DNA of 33,316 bases from Thermoleophilia bacterium (GTDB lineage: Bacteria; Actinomycetota; Thermoleophilia; Gaiellales; SKUG01). The stretch spans positions 1 through 33,316 of the forward strand of contig JAOPYV010000052.1 in the NCBI GenBank assembly GCA_025964435.1, written 5' to 3'. This document shows positions 13,638-19,781 of the stretch, in pieces. Numbering within the stretch: the first letter of the stretch is position 1; the number at the start of each line of letters is the position of its first letter. A model generated the notes under the pieces. It saw nothing but the letters and a program-made list of their open reading frames with translations, was not told the origin of the DNA and ran no database searches. Position numbers and translations under genes: made by a program.

Positions 13638-14339
13638 ATGGCCCGCTCCGACAAGCACCTACCCGTCCCACCCGCGCCGCCGCGGCTCGCACGCGAGCGC
13701 GCCACGCTCGGGGCTGAGGAGCTGGAGCTGCTCGACGATCGACCCGAGATCACCGAGGTCGCACTCTCGGGCGATGCGCTCGCGGGACGCGACCTGAGCG
13801 GCTCGAGCTGGCAGGACGTCGAGGCGACCGACCTCGACCTCTCGGGCGCGACGCTCGAGCACGCGAGCCTGATGGACGTCGCCTTCACGCGCTCGGACCT
13901 CGCCAACGTCGCGCTGCGCGGCAGTGCGATCGTGCGTGCGTCGTTCGTGCATGGACGCACGCTCGGCTTCGGGATCGCCGATGGCCGGATGCAGGACGTC
14001 ACCTTCGACGAGACGCAGCTCGACCTCGCCAACTTCCGCTTCGCCAAGCTGGCCTGCGTCGTGTTCCGCGGCTGCCGCATGCACGAGGCGGACTTCTCCT
14101 CCGCGGAGCTCAAGTCAGTCGTCTTCGATCACTGCGACCTGAGCGGTGCCGACTTCTCGCGCGCGACCTTCGAACGCTGCGAGATGCGAGGCTGCACGCT
14201 GGATCGGGCGAAGGGCATGGTGAGCTTCGCCGGCATCTCGATGCCCTGGCCCGACGTGATCGACCTCGCGCCACTGCTGGCTGCGGCGGTCGGCATCCAC
14301 GTGCTCGAGGGCGAGGGCCACGACCCTGCCGAGCCGTGA
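13638..14339 (+). CDS. Pentapeptide-repeat protein
   Basis: The 233-aa product has a central run (about 42-195) of A(D/N)LXX-like pentapeptides, such as DLSGSS, DLDLSGATLE, DLANVALRG and DLSGADFSRATFE. These predict a right-handed quadrilateral beta-helix. Residues 1-40 are charged and the last 35 residues (from about 198) are helical and lack the repeat. Some members of this superfamily mimic DNA and protect gyrase, but nothing here points to that role. It is divergent from the two-gene membrane operon through overlapping promoters and convergent with the zinc-ribbon gene. Confidence 0.88.
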   Translation: MARSDKHLPVPPAPPRLARERATLGAEELELLDDRPEITEVALSGDALAGRDLSGSSWQDVEATDLDLSGATLEHASLMDVAFTRSDLANVALRGSAIVRASFVHGRTLGFGIADGRMQDVTFDETQLDLANFRFAKLACVVFRGCRMHEADFSSAELKSVVFDHCDLSGADFSRATFERCEMRGCTLDRAKGMVSFAGISMPWPDVIDLAPLLAAAVGIHVLEGEGHDPAEP

Positions 14340-14345
14340 GGCTCG
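14330..14345. terminator. Hairpin with stop codon in the loop
   Basis: CGAGCC-GTGA-GGCTCG is a perfect 6-bp stem; the loop contains the TGA of the pentapeptide gene. Six bases separate the two convergent genes. Confidence 0.5.
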
Positions 14346-14651
14346 TCAGCCGTTGGACCAGCCGCACGCGTCGCAGCGCTTGACGATCTTGCGCGGCGCC
14401 TGGCTCGGGGCCTGGCCCGGCGCGGAGAAGCCGATCTGCTCGATCTGGGTCACGCCACGGCTGCCGCACTCGGGGCACTGGTCCGTGAAGCGGCCGCAAC
14501 GGCCGTTGCAGTCGTCGCAGCTCAGCACGTTCGCGGATTCGGGCATGAGGTCCGTCGAATTGCAGTGCGGACAATGCAGCAGGCCGTCGGCCATCCGCAC
14601 GTTCGGCAGGTCGGCGTCACTGGCTGCGGCGGTAACATCGGGCGGCGTCAT
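14346..14651 (-). CDS. Zinc-ribbon protein, unknown role
   Basis: With the ATG at 14651 the product is 101 aa; an in-frame ATG lies 12 bases upstream. Cysteines occur as CPHC (27-30), CDDC (45-48), C52, CPEC (59-62) and CDAC (93-96), enough for two zinc ribbons, the second split by a Pro/Ala/Gln-rich loop. Such small proteins usually bind nucleic acid or other proteins, or act as treble-clef modules, but no specific family is recognised. CATGAT lies 7 nt before the chosen ATG, in keeping with a leaderless start. Confidence 0.75.
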   Translation of the reverse strand: MTPPDVTAAASDADLPNVRMADGLLHCPHCNSTDLMPESANVLSCDDCNGRCGRFTDQCPECGSRGVTQIEQIGFSAPGQAPSQAPRKIVKRCDACGWSNG

Positions 14652-14658
14652 GCGACCC

Positions 14659-14664
14659 ATCATG
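14659..14664 (-). promoter_or_regulatory. Possible -10 box (CATGAT) of zinc-ribbon gene
   Basis: CATGAT on the minus strand is followed by 7 nt and ATG. It is weaker than the other TANNNT boxes because it lacks the first T. Confidence 0.3.
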
Positions 14665-14678
14665 ACAGCCCGCTGCGC

Positions 14679-15242
14679 TCAGGTGGCGGAACGATCGCGC
14701 AGCCAGCGCATCCGCACGCCGTTTGCGCCGTAGCGGCGCAGCTCCTCGAGCGTGAACAGGCGCCGCTCGAGCGCGGCGGCGTCGAAGACCGTCGGGCCGG
14801 AGCCGAGCACGGTCGGGGCCATCGTGAGGAGAAGCTCGTCGACGCGGTCGACGGCGAGCGCCTGGCCGGCGATGTCGCCGCCACCGCAGATCCAGATCCG
14901 CTCGTGACCGGCGGCTTCGATCGCATCGAGGATCGGCGCGATGTCGCCCTCGACACGGGTCACTGGGGTGTCAGCGTCGGCAGCGGCCGCCGCCTCGGCG
15001 AGCGCGACGTCGTGGGAGACGAGCCAGATCGGCAGGCCGCGATGCGGCAGGGCCTGCCCTTCCTTCACGAGCCAGCGCTGCGTCGCACTCCCGATGACGA
15101 TGGCATCGATCGTCGCGATGAACTCGGCGAACTCGGCCTCGTGCTCCCCCGCCGCTTCGAGCAGCGCGAGGAAGGAGAGGTCGTCGCCGGGACCGGCGAT
15201 CCGGCCGTCGATCGACATCGCGGTGTACCAGGTGACGTACAT
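14679..15242 (-). CDS. RibD C-terminal/dihydrofolate reductase-like family protein
   Basis: The start at 15242 (187 aa) is chosen because the conserved first strand begins here and TAGAGT lies 7 nt before it. TAMSIDGRIA (7-16) is the hallmark of RibD-C/DHFR-like reductases, ICGGGDIAGQ (118-127) is the NADPH-binding Gly motif, and PTVLGSGPTVFD (143-154) is the usual C-terminal signature. It would reduce a pterin- or flavin-precursor-like substrate with NADPH; riboflavin genes are not nearby, so the substrate is open. It is divergent from the nitroreductase gene. Confidence 0.88.
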   Translation of the reverse strand: MYVTWYTAMSIDGRIAGPGDDLSFLALLEAAGEHEAEFAEFIATIDAIVIGSATQRWLVKEGQALPHRGLPIWLVSHDVALAEAAAAADADTPVTRVEGDIAPILDAIEAAGHERIWICGGGDIAGQALAVDRVDELLLTMAPTVLGSGPTVFDAAALERRLFTLEELRRYGANGVRMRWLRDRSAT

Positions 15243-15249
15243 GCAATGG

Positions 15250-15255
15250 ACTCTA
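15250..15255 (-). promoter_or_regulatory. -10 box (TAGAGT) of RibD/DHFR-like gene
   Basis: TAGAGT on the minus strand is followed by CCATTGC (7 nt) and ATG, consistent with a leaderless mRNA. Confidence 0.5.
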
Positions 15256-15290
15256 CGCCGACCGACTGTAAGGCCAGCCATACACTTCGC

Positions 15291-15296
15291 TAGACT
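15291..15296 (+). promoter_or_regulatory. -10 box (TAGACT) of nitroreductase gene
   Basis: TAGACT is followed by GGTGGCAG (8 nt) and the ATG at 15305. GGTGG might also act as a weak ribosome site, so leaderless status is less sure here. Confidence 0.45.
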
Positions 15297-15304
15297 GGTG
15301 GCAG

Positions 15305-15814
15305 ATGAACGTCCTCGAAGCCATCCATGAGCGCCGCACCGTCAAGAAGTACGAGCCGATCCCGGTGCCGCGCGAGCAGCTCGAACGGATCCTCGAGGCG
15401 GCGCGCTGGGCGCCCAACCACCGCATGACGCAACCGTGGCGCTTCCGCGTGCTGGGCCCGGTGTCGCTCGGTCGGCTCGCGACGGCCGCCGGTGAGGGTG
15501 CCAAGAAGCTGATGCGTGCCCCGACCCTGGTCGTCGCGTCCTACGTGCCAAGCCCGATACCGATCCATGCCGCCGAGGACGAGCAGGCGACGAGCTGCGC
15601 GATCTACGCGACGCTGCTCGCCGCGCATGCCGAAGGCGTCAGCTCCTACTGGCGCACGATCAACCTGCTCGACACGGAGGCAGGACGGGTCGCAACCGGC
15701 GTGCCCGCCAACGAGCGCGTGCTCGGCCTGCTGCACTTCGGCACGGCGATCGGCGAGCTGCCTGATCCGCCCGAGCGCGGCGGCATCGACGAGTACGTCA
15801 CCTTCCTCGACTGA
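15305..15814 (+). CDS. Nitroreductase family FMN oxidoreductase
   Basis: The 169-aa product starts with the family pattern: a helix followed by RRTVKKY (10-16), whose Arg residues contact the FMN phosphate, and WAPNHRMTQPWRF (35-47), the usual second FMN-binding motif. The central helix (DEQATSCAIYATLLAAHAEG) is the dimer-forming core, and LLHFGTAIGELPDPP is the usual C-terminal element. At 169 aa it belongs to the short members such as YdjA/TdsD-like reductases. It would use NAD(P)H to reduce nitro, quinone or related groups; the substrate is unknown. It is divergent from the DHFR-like reductase. Confidence 0.9.
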   Translation: MNVLEAIHERRTVKKYEPIPVPREQLERILEAARWAPNHRMTQPWRFRVLGPVSLGRLATAAGEGAKKLMRAPTLVVASYVPSPIPIHAAEDEQATSCAIYATLLAAHAEGVSSYWRTINLLDTEAGRVATGVPANERVLGLLHFGTAIGELPDPPERGGIDEYVTFLD

Positions 15815-15827
15815 CACCCGAAGACGC

Positions 15828-15868
15828 ATGGGGCGGCACCGGTGCACCAGCACCGACACCGCCCGCAT
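15828..15868. terminator. Bidirectional terminator hairpin
   Basis: ATG-GGGCGG and CCGCCC-(G)-CAT form the base, CGGTGC-ACCA-GCACCG forms the top, with a CAC/ACA internal loop. It sits alone in the 67 bp between the convergent nitroreductase and ferritin-like genes. Confidence 0.65.
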
Positions 15869-15881
15869 TGCGCGTCATCGT

Positions 15882-16571
15882 TCACCCAACGATGAACCCT
15901 GTGCCCTTCACGATCTTGAGCGTGCTGGGGATGGTGCGCACGCCGTCGAGCACACCCGGAGCCGGCAGCTTGCCGAGGATGCTGCGGATCCACGCTGCGT
16001 GGCGCGCCTCGACCGTGGCGATGCGGCCTGCGGCCTGCGTCACCGCGGTGCTGTGGATGTAGGCGACCTGACCGAGGTAGGCGGCGACGCCGGTCTCCTC
16101 GAGCGCGAGGGCGGTAGCGGTGAACGAGTTGTTCGATCCGGTCGTGCCCTTGAAGTTGAACTTCGGGCTCTTGACCGGCGTGCCACCGAGCTGGCGGATC
16201 GTGGCGGCGACTGCCTTCACGTGTGCTGCCTCATGACCGGCGACGACCTTGGCGAAGTAGGCGTTGGTGCTGTTGAGCGCACCCTTGCGAACCGCCTCGG
16301 CGTAGAACGCGGCCTCGAGGTACTCGAGCGTCAGCGCGTAGTTGAGGATCTTGATGTCGTTGGTCGGGCTGGAGCCGATCTCGCGGGTGGCAGCCATCGA
16401 GGCGGCCGGAGCGAGCAGGGACGACGCGGCGACTGCGCCACCGGCGCCGACGGCGAAGCGCTTGAGGAACTGCGCGCGGGTCGTGCCGGATGCGGCGTCA
16501 GCGGTCTCGCGAATGGCTCCATCGACGTCGACGCTCTCGATGTCGAGGAGTGGTGTGGTCTGGGTGTCCAT
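15882..16571 (-). CDS. Ferritin-like domain protein, exported (Tat-like signal)
   Basis: The 229-aa product begins with 30 polar residues, then TTRAQFLKRFAVGAGG, a twin-arginine-like signal in which only one Arg of the pair is kept, a hydrophobic core and ASMAA as cleavage region. The mature part is a four-helix ferritin-like (DUF4439/Ferritin_2-type) domain with candidate diiron ligands E83/E86 (TLEYLEAAFY), H113-E114-H117, E158/E159 and E188/H191 (EARHAAW). Its role outside the cell, in iron binding or peroxide defence, is inferred. An AGAGG site precedes the ATG. It is divergent from tatAC, whose products would export it. Confidence 0.88.
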   Translation of the reverse strand: MDTQTTPLLDIESVDVDGAIRETADAASGTTRAQFLKRFAVGAGGAVAASSLLAPAASMAATREIGSSPTNDIKILNYALTLEYLEAAFYAEAVRKGALNSTNAYFAKVVAGHEAAHVKAVAATIRQLGGTPVKSPKFNFKGTTGSNNSFTATALALEETGVAAYLGQVAYIHSTAVTQAAGRIATVEARHAAWIRSILGKLPAPGVLDGVRTIPSTLKIVKGTGFIVG

Positions 16572-16650
16572 GGTCTGCCTCTTTCGTCTGTGAAGTCGCG
16601 GCGCTGCCGGATGGCGGCGTCAACGATCGCCACATACGACGGTGACTGAC

Positions 16651-16680
16651 AGGACGGTTTTCGCGATTCGTCGAAACCGC
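16651..16680. promoter_or_regulatory. Imperfect inverted repeat between ferritin-like gene and tatA
   Basis: GGTTTTCGCGA and TCGTCGAAACC match as inverted arms at 8 of 11 positions in the 210-bp divergent intergenic region. It could be an operator or a hairpin. No known box is matched, and the coordinates are approximate. Confidence 0.25.
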
Positions 16681-16781
16681 CGAAAGCTCTCCCTCCGCAA
16701 AACCGCAGGGTGGTTCGCTGCGGAAGGGACCCCGACGCTCCCGACAACGGGAACCGCTCCACCCACGCAAGGAGACCTGAC

Positions 16782-17036
16782 ATGCCCGGATTCATTGGAC
16801 CCATGGAGATCGCATTCTTCGCGATCATCGCCCTGCTCATCCTCGGCCCGAAGCGCCTGCCTGAGATGGGCAAGTCGCTCGGCCGCAGCCTCAAGGAGTT
16901 CAAGAGCTCCGTCTCCGGTGACGGCGACGCGAAGTCCTCCAACGACGAGGTGACGAAGCTGTTCGAGGCGAGCGCCTCGGACGTCGAGACCCCGACCGCC
17001 ACCCCGGTCGCCGTCGACACCAAGCTCCACGCCTAG
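16782..17036 (+). CDS. tatA: Sec-independent protein translocase TatA
   Basis: The ATG at 16782 follows a textbook AAGGAG site at 8 nt, so the longer ORF is rejected; the product is 84 aa. It has one membrane helix (about 8-21), the LGPKRLPEMG hinge (21-30), an amphipathic helix GKSLGRSLKEFKSS, and a short acidic Ser/Thr/Ala tail, which is the full TatA layout. TatA polymerises to form the pore for folded twin-arginine substrates. tatC follows at 9 bp. A tatB is not present in this cluster. Confidence 0.95.
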   Translation: MPGFIGPMEIAFFAIIALLILGPKRLPEMGKSLGRSLKEFKSSVSGDGDAKSSNDEVTKLFEASASDVETPTATPVAVDTKLHA

Positions 17037-17045
17037 GACACTCGG

Positions 17046-17861
17046 ATGTCGGCGATCGGTCTCACCCATGCACGGCGGCTGCCGCGTGCGCTGCGCTCCG
17101 CATTCCGCGGGCCGCGGCGCACGCAGGTCGCCGCCGACGAGCAGCTCAAGCTGGTCGACCACCTCGGCGAGCTGCGACGTCGGCTGGTCATCTCGTGCAG
17201 CTCGCTGCTCGTCGGCTTCGTGGGCGTGTTCCTGGTCCATACCGAGCTGATCGCGCTGCTCAACGAGCCGCTCAACGGGCTCAAGCCCGTGACGTTGGGG
17301 GTGGCCGAGCCGTTCATGACCGCGGTCAAGGTGAGCTTCATGGGCGCGATCGGCATCGCACTGCCGATCCTGCTGTGGCAGCTGTGGGGCTTCATCGCCC
17401 CGGCGTGCGAGGCGAAGTGGCGGCGCTCGGTCGCCGGTTACGTGGCGACGGGCACGATCCTGTTCATCACCGGCGTGACCTTCGCCTACATCATCGCGCT
17501 GCCGCAGGCCGTCGGCTTCCTGATCAACTTCGACTCCCAGCTCTACGACGTCCAGGTGCGTGCGCAGGAGTACTACACCTTCGCCGCGGCGGTGCTGCTG
17601 TCAGTCGGCCTCGTCTTCCAGCTGCCGGTCGTGCTCGTCTCGCTGGTGCGCTTCCGCGTGCTCAAGTACGAGACGCTGCGCTCGAATCGGCGGATCGCCT
17701 ACGTCGCGCTGGTCGGCCTCGCCGTGCTGATGCCCGGCGTCGATCCGGTGACGACGAGCATGTGGATCGTGCCGCTCGCGATCTTCTACGAGGTCAGCAT
17801 CCTGCTCGCGCGCCGCTGGGACAAGCAGCGGATCAAGCGCGAGGCGCTCGCGTCTTCCTGA
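17046..17861 (+). CDS. tatC: Sec-independent protein translocase TatC
   Basis: The 271-aa product has the TatC signature HLGELRRR (39-46) at the end of the N-terminal cytoplasmic region, with the conserved signal-binding Glu42, followed by six membrane helices and the FIAPACEAKWRR segment after helix 2. TatC recognises the twin-arginine signal. The first 30 residues are basic and longer than usual. AGGA lies 7 nt before the ATG. The last 29 bases overlap the 3' end of the convergent serS. Confidence 0.96.
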   Translation: MSAIGLTHARRLPRALRSAFRGPRRTQVAADEQLKLVDHLGELRRRLVISCSSLLVGFVGVFLVHTELIALLNEPLNGLKPVTLGVAEPFMTAVKVSFMGAIGIALPILLWQLWGFIAPACEAKWRRSVAGYVATGTILFITGVTFAYIIALPQAVGFLINFDSQLYDVQVRAQEYYTFAAAVLLSVGLVFQLPVVLVSLVRFRVLKYETLRSNRRIAYVALVGLAVLMPGVDPVTTSMWIVPLAIFYEVSILLARRWDKQRIKREALASS

Positions 17862-19116
17862 TCACTTTCGGTGCGCCGTAGCCGTGCAGCACCTCGGGCA
17901 CGGCGATCGTCCCGTCCTCGTTCTGGTGGTTCTCGAAGATGGCGGCGATCGTGCGGCCGATCGCGAAGGCCGTGCCATTGAGCGTGTGCACGAACTCGGT
18001 GCCCTTCTCGCGGCGCACGCGCGCCTTGAGCCGACGCGCCTGGTAGTCGAGCGTGTTGGAGCAGGAGGTCAGCTCGCGGTAGCGCTGCTGGCCCGGGAAC
18101 CAGACCTCGATGTCGTACTTCTTCGCCGCAGGTGCGCCGAGGTCGCCGGCGGCGATGTTCACGACGCGATAGGGCAGCTCGAGCGCGGCGATGAGCTCTT
18201 CCTCGCGCGCGAGGATGAAGTCGTGCTCGGCGGTCGACTCACCCGGCTCGACGAACGAGAACATCTCGACCTTGTCGAACTGGTGCACGCGGATCAGGCC
18301 GCGCGTGTCCTTGCCGGCGGCGCCTGCCTCGCGGCGGAAGCAGCTCGAGACGCCGGCGTAGCGCAGCGGCAGCTCGTCGGCGTCGAGGATCTCGTCCATG
18401 TGCAGCGCGGCGAGCGGCACTTCGCTCGTGCCGACCAGGAAGAGGTCGTGGTTCTCCTCCGGGATGCGGTAGACCTGCGCCTCGTCGGCGGGGAAGAAGC
18501 CGGTGCCCCAGAGGGATTCCTCGCGCACGAGCACGGGCGGGACGACCGGCACGAAGCCGTGGCCGCCGAGCACGTCGAGCGCGAACTGGGTGAGCGCGTA
18601 CTGCAGGCGGGCTGCGTCGCCCTTGAGGTAGGCGAAGCGGCTGCCGGAGGTGCGGGCGCCGCGCTCCATGTCGATCACGTCGAGCGCGATGCCGAGGTCG
18701 AGGTGGTCGGTCGTGCCGCCCTCGACGATCAGCGGCTCGCCGACGCGGCGCAGCTCGGTGCCCTCGTCCTCGCCGCCGGTCGGCACGTCGTCCTGGACGA
18801 TGTTGGGGATCGTCACCAGCAGCGCGTCGAGCTGCTCGCTGGCGGTCTTGAGGGCCTCCTCGGTCGCGGCGAGGCGGTCGCCGAGCTCACGGACGGCGGC
18901 CTTGGCGGCCTCGACGTCGTCGCCGCGCTTGGCGGCTGCGCCGATCTCCTTGGACGCGGAGTTGCGCTCGGCGCGCAGGTCGTCGGCCTCGGTGTTGAGC
19001 CGGCGGCGCGTCTCATCGAGCGTGGTGAACTGGGACAGGTCGATCGAGGCGCCGCGGCGGCGCAGCGATTCTTCGACGACTTCAGGGGTATCGCGGATGA
19101 GCTTGATGTCCAACAT
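17833..19116 (-). CDS. serS: Seryl-tRNA synthetase
   Basis: The 427-aa product is a full class II SerRS. The N-terminal helical hairpin (about 30-100) binds the long variable arm of tRNA-Ser. The catalytic domain has TSE (230-232), motif 2 FRREAG (260-265) with RGLIRVHQF (272-280), and motif 3 NGTAFAIGRTIAAIFENHQ (380-398). It charges all four tRNA-Ser species found in this window. TAGCCT lies 6 nt before the ATG with no ribosome site, suggesting a leaderless mRNA. Its end overlaps tatC by 29 bp. Confidence 0.98.
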   Translation of the reverse strand: MLDIKLIRDTPEVVEESLRRRGASIDLSQFTTLDETRRRLNTEADDLRAERNSASKEIGAAAKRGDDVEAAKAAVRELGDRLAATEEALKTASEQLDALLVTIPNIVQDDVPTGGEDEGTELRRVGEPLIVEGGTTDHLDLGIALDVIDMERGARTSGSRFAYLKGDAARLQYALTQFALDVLGGHGFVPVVPPVLVREESLWGTGFFPADEAQVYRIPEENHDLFLVGTSEVPLAALHMDEILDADELPLRYAGVSSCFRREAGAAGKDTRGLIRVHQFDKVEMFSFVEPGESTAEHDFILAREEELIAALELPYRVVNIAAGDLGAPAAKKYDIEVWFPGQQRYRELTSCSNTLDYQARRLKARVRREKGTEFVHTLNGTAFAIGRTIAAIFENHQNEDGTIAVPEVLHGYGAPKVIRKTRAPRA

Positions 19117-19122
19117 GTGCGA

Positions 19123-19128
19123 AGGCTA
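19123..19128 (-). promoter_or_regulatory. -10 box (TAGCCT) of serS
   Basis: TAGCCT on the minus strand is followed by TCGCAC (6 nt) and ATG. No T-box leader is possible with so short a 5' region if this promoter is the one used. Confidence 0.45.
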
Positions 19129-19241
19129 CCCGCTGCGCGTGATGCGCGCGAGGGTCGGCGACCTCGGCGGGCCATGGGCGGCGCGTCGTCGCACTCGACG
19201 TGTCGCACATGAGCATCCAATAGGAGACATGAGGTACGACA

Positions 19242-19319
19242 CGTCATGGCGCGGTGGCGTCACGGCGCCGTGGCGTCAGTGCCCGGTGGCCCCGTCATGA
19301 CGCGGTGGCGTCAGGGCGC
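19242..19319. repeat. 27-bp direct repeat, 51 bp apart, around cytochrome gene end
   Basis: CGTCATGGCGCGGTGGCGTCACGGCGC (19242-19268) and 19293-19319 agree at 25 of 27 bases. A third, partial copy of the core GTGGCGTCA lies between them. The right copy covers the stop codon of the cytochrome gene, and CACGGCGCCGTG (19261-19272) is a perfect palindrome inside the array. Confidence 0.75.
19298..19313 (-). terminator. Hairpin beginning at the cytochrome stop codon
   Basis: TGACGC-CACC-GCGTCA on the minus strand is a perfect 6-bp stem whose first three bases are the TGA stop. It may terminate the cytochrome transcript together with the following palindromes. Confidence 0.4.
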
Positions 19320-19730
19320 GGTCTTGGCGGGTTTGGTCGCGCCGCGGCCGCCGGACTGTTCCTCGGCGGGTGGGCCGGTGCCGGCGACCTGGGCGACGTA
19401 GCGCGCCAGCAGGTCGGCTTCCTCGTCGGAGAACTTGCCCTCGAAGGACGGCATGCCGCCGCCGCCGCTGTCGATCTGCTCGCGGACGCGCTCGGCATCG
19501 GGCTGGAGCTGGTCGAGGTCGGGGCCGAACGTGCCGGCGGCATTGGCGTCGCCGAGCGAGTGGCAGACGCGACAGGTCGACTGGAAGAGCTGGCGCCCTT
19601 CCTCCACGTCGATCGGCTCGGTCTCGTCGTTGATGCTGCTCGAGCCGGGGGCGGTGCAGCCGCCCGCGAACAGCGACAGCGCCGCAAGCAGGGCAAGGAG
19701 GGGCAGTCGTCGACGGCGGAAGCGGAGCAC
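19311..19730 (-). CDS. Small c-type cytochrome, lipoprotein
   Basis: The GTG at 19730 gives 139 aa and follows TATGCA by 6 nt; no other in-frame start lies close. RFRRRR, a hydrophobic stretch and FAGGC (Cys25) form a lipoprotein signal. The single haem site is C53-R-V-C56-H57, and M93 in GGGMPSFEGKF is the likely second axial ligand, with DEEADLLARYVAQV as closing helix. This is a class I cytochrome c that would carry electrons on the outer face of the membrane. A Pro/Gly/Lys-rich tail follows. It is divergent from the AhbAB gene, with start codons about 50 bp apart. Confidence 0.9.
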   Translation of the reverse strand: MLRFRRRRLPLLALLAALSLFAGGCTAPGSSSINDETEPIDVEEGRQLFQSTCRVCHSLGDANAAGTFGPDLDQLQPDAERVREQIDSGGGGMPSFEGKFSDEEADLLARYVAQVAGTGPPAEEQSGGRGATKPAKTAP

Positions 19731-19736
19731 GAGGGG

Positions 19737-19742
19737 TGCATA
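19737..19742 (-). promoter_or_regulatory. -10 box (TATGCA) of cytochrome gene
   Basis: TATGCA on the minus strand is followed by CCCCTC (6 nt) and GTG, which supports the GTG start and a leaderless mRNA. Confidence 0.45.
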
Positions 19743-19768
19743 CCCACGCGCGCACGAGGCAATGCAGC

Positions 19769-19774
19769 TAGAGT
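19769..19774 (+). promoter_or_regulatory. -10 box (TAGAGT) of ahbAB-like gene
   Basis: TAGAGT is followed by TTCTGCC (7 nt) and the ATG at 19782; there is no ribosome site. Confidence 0.5.
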
Positions 19775-19781
19775 TTCTGCC

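Noticed and set aside
17884-19212. 442-aa plus-strand ORF opposite serS
   Set aside because: Fully antisense to serS, with no domain signature.
19254-19781. N-terminal extension of the AhbAB ORF
   Set aside because: It lies antisense to the cytochrome gene and lacks domain sequence; the conserved region begins after the ATG at 19782.
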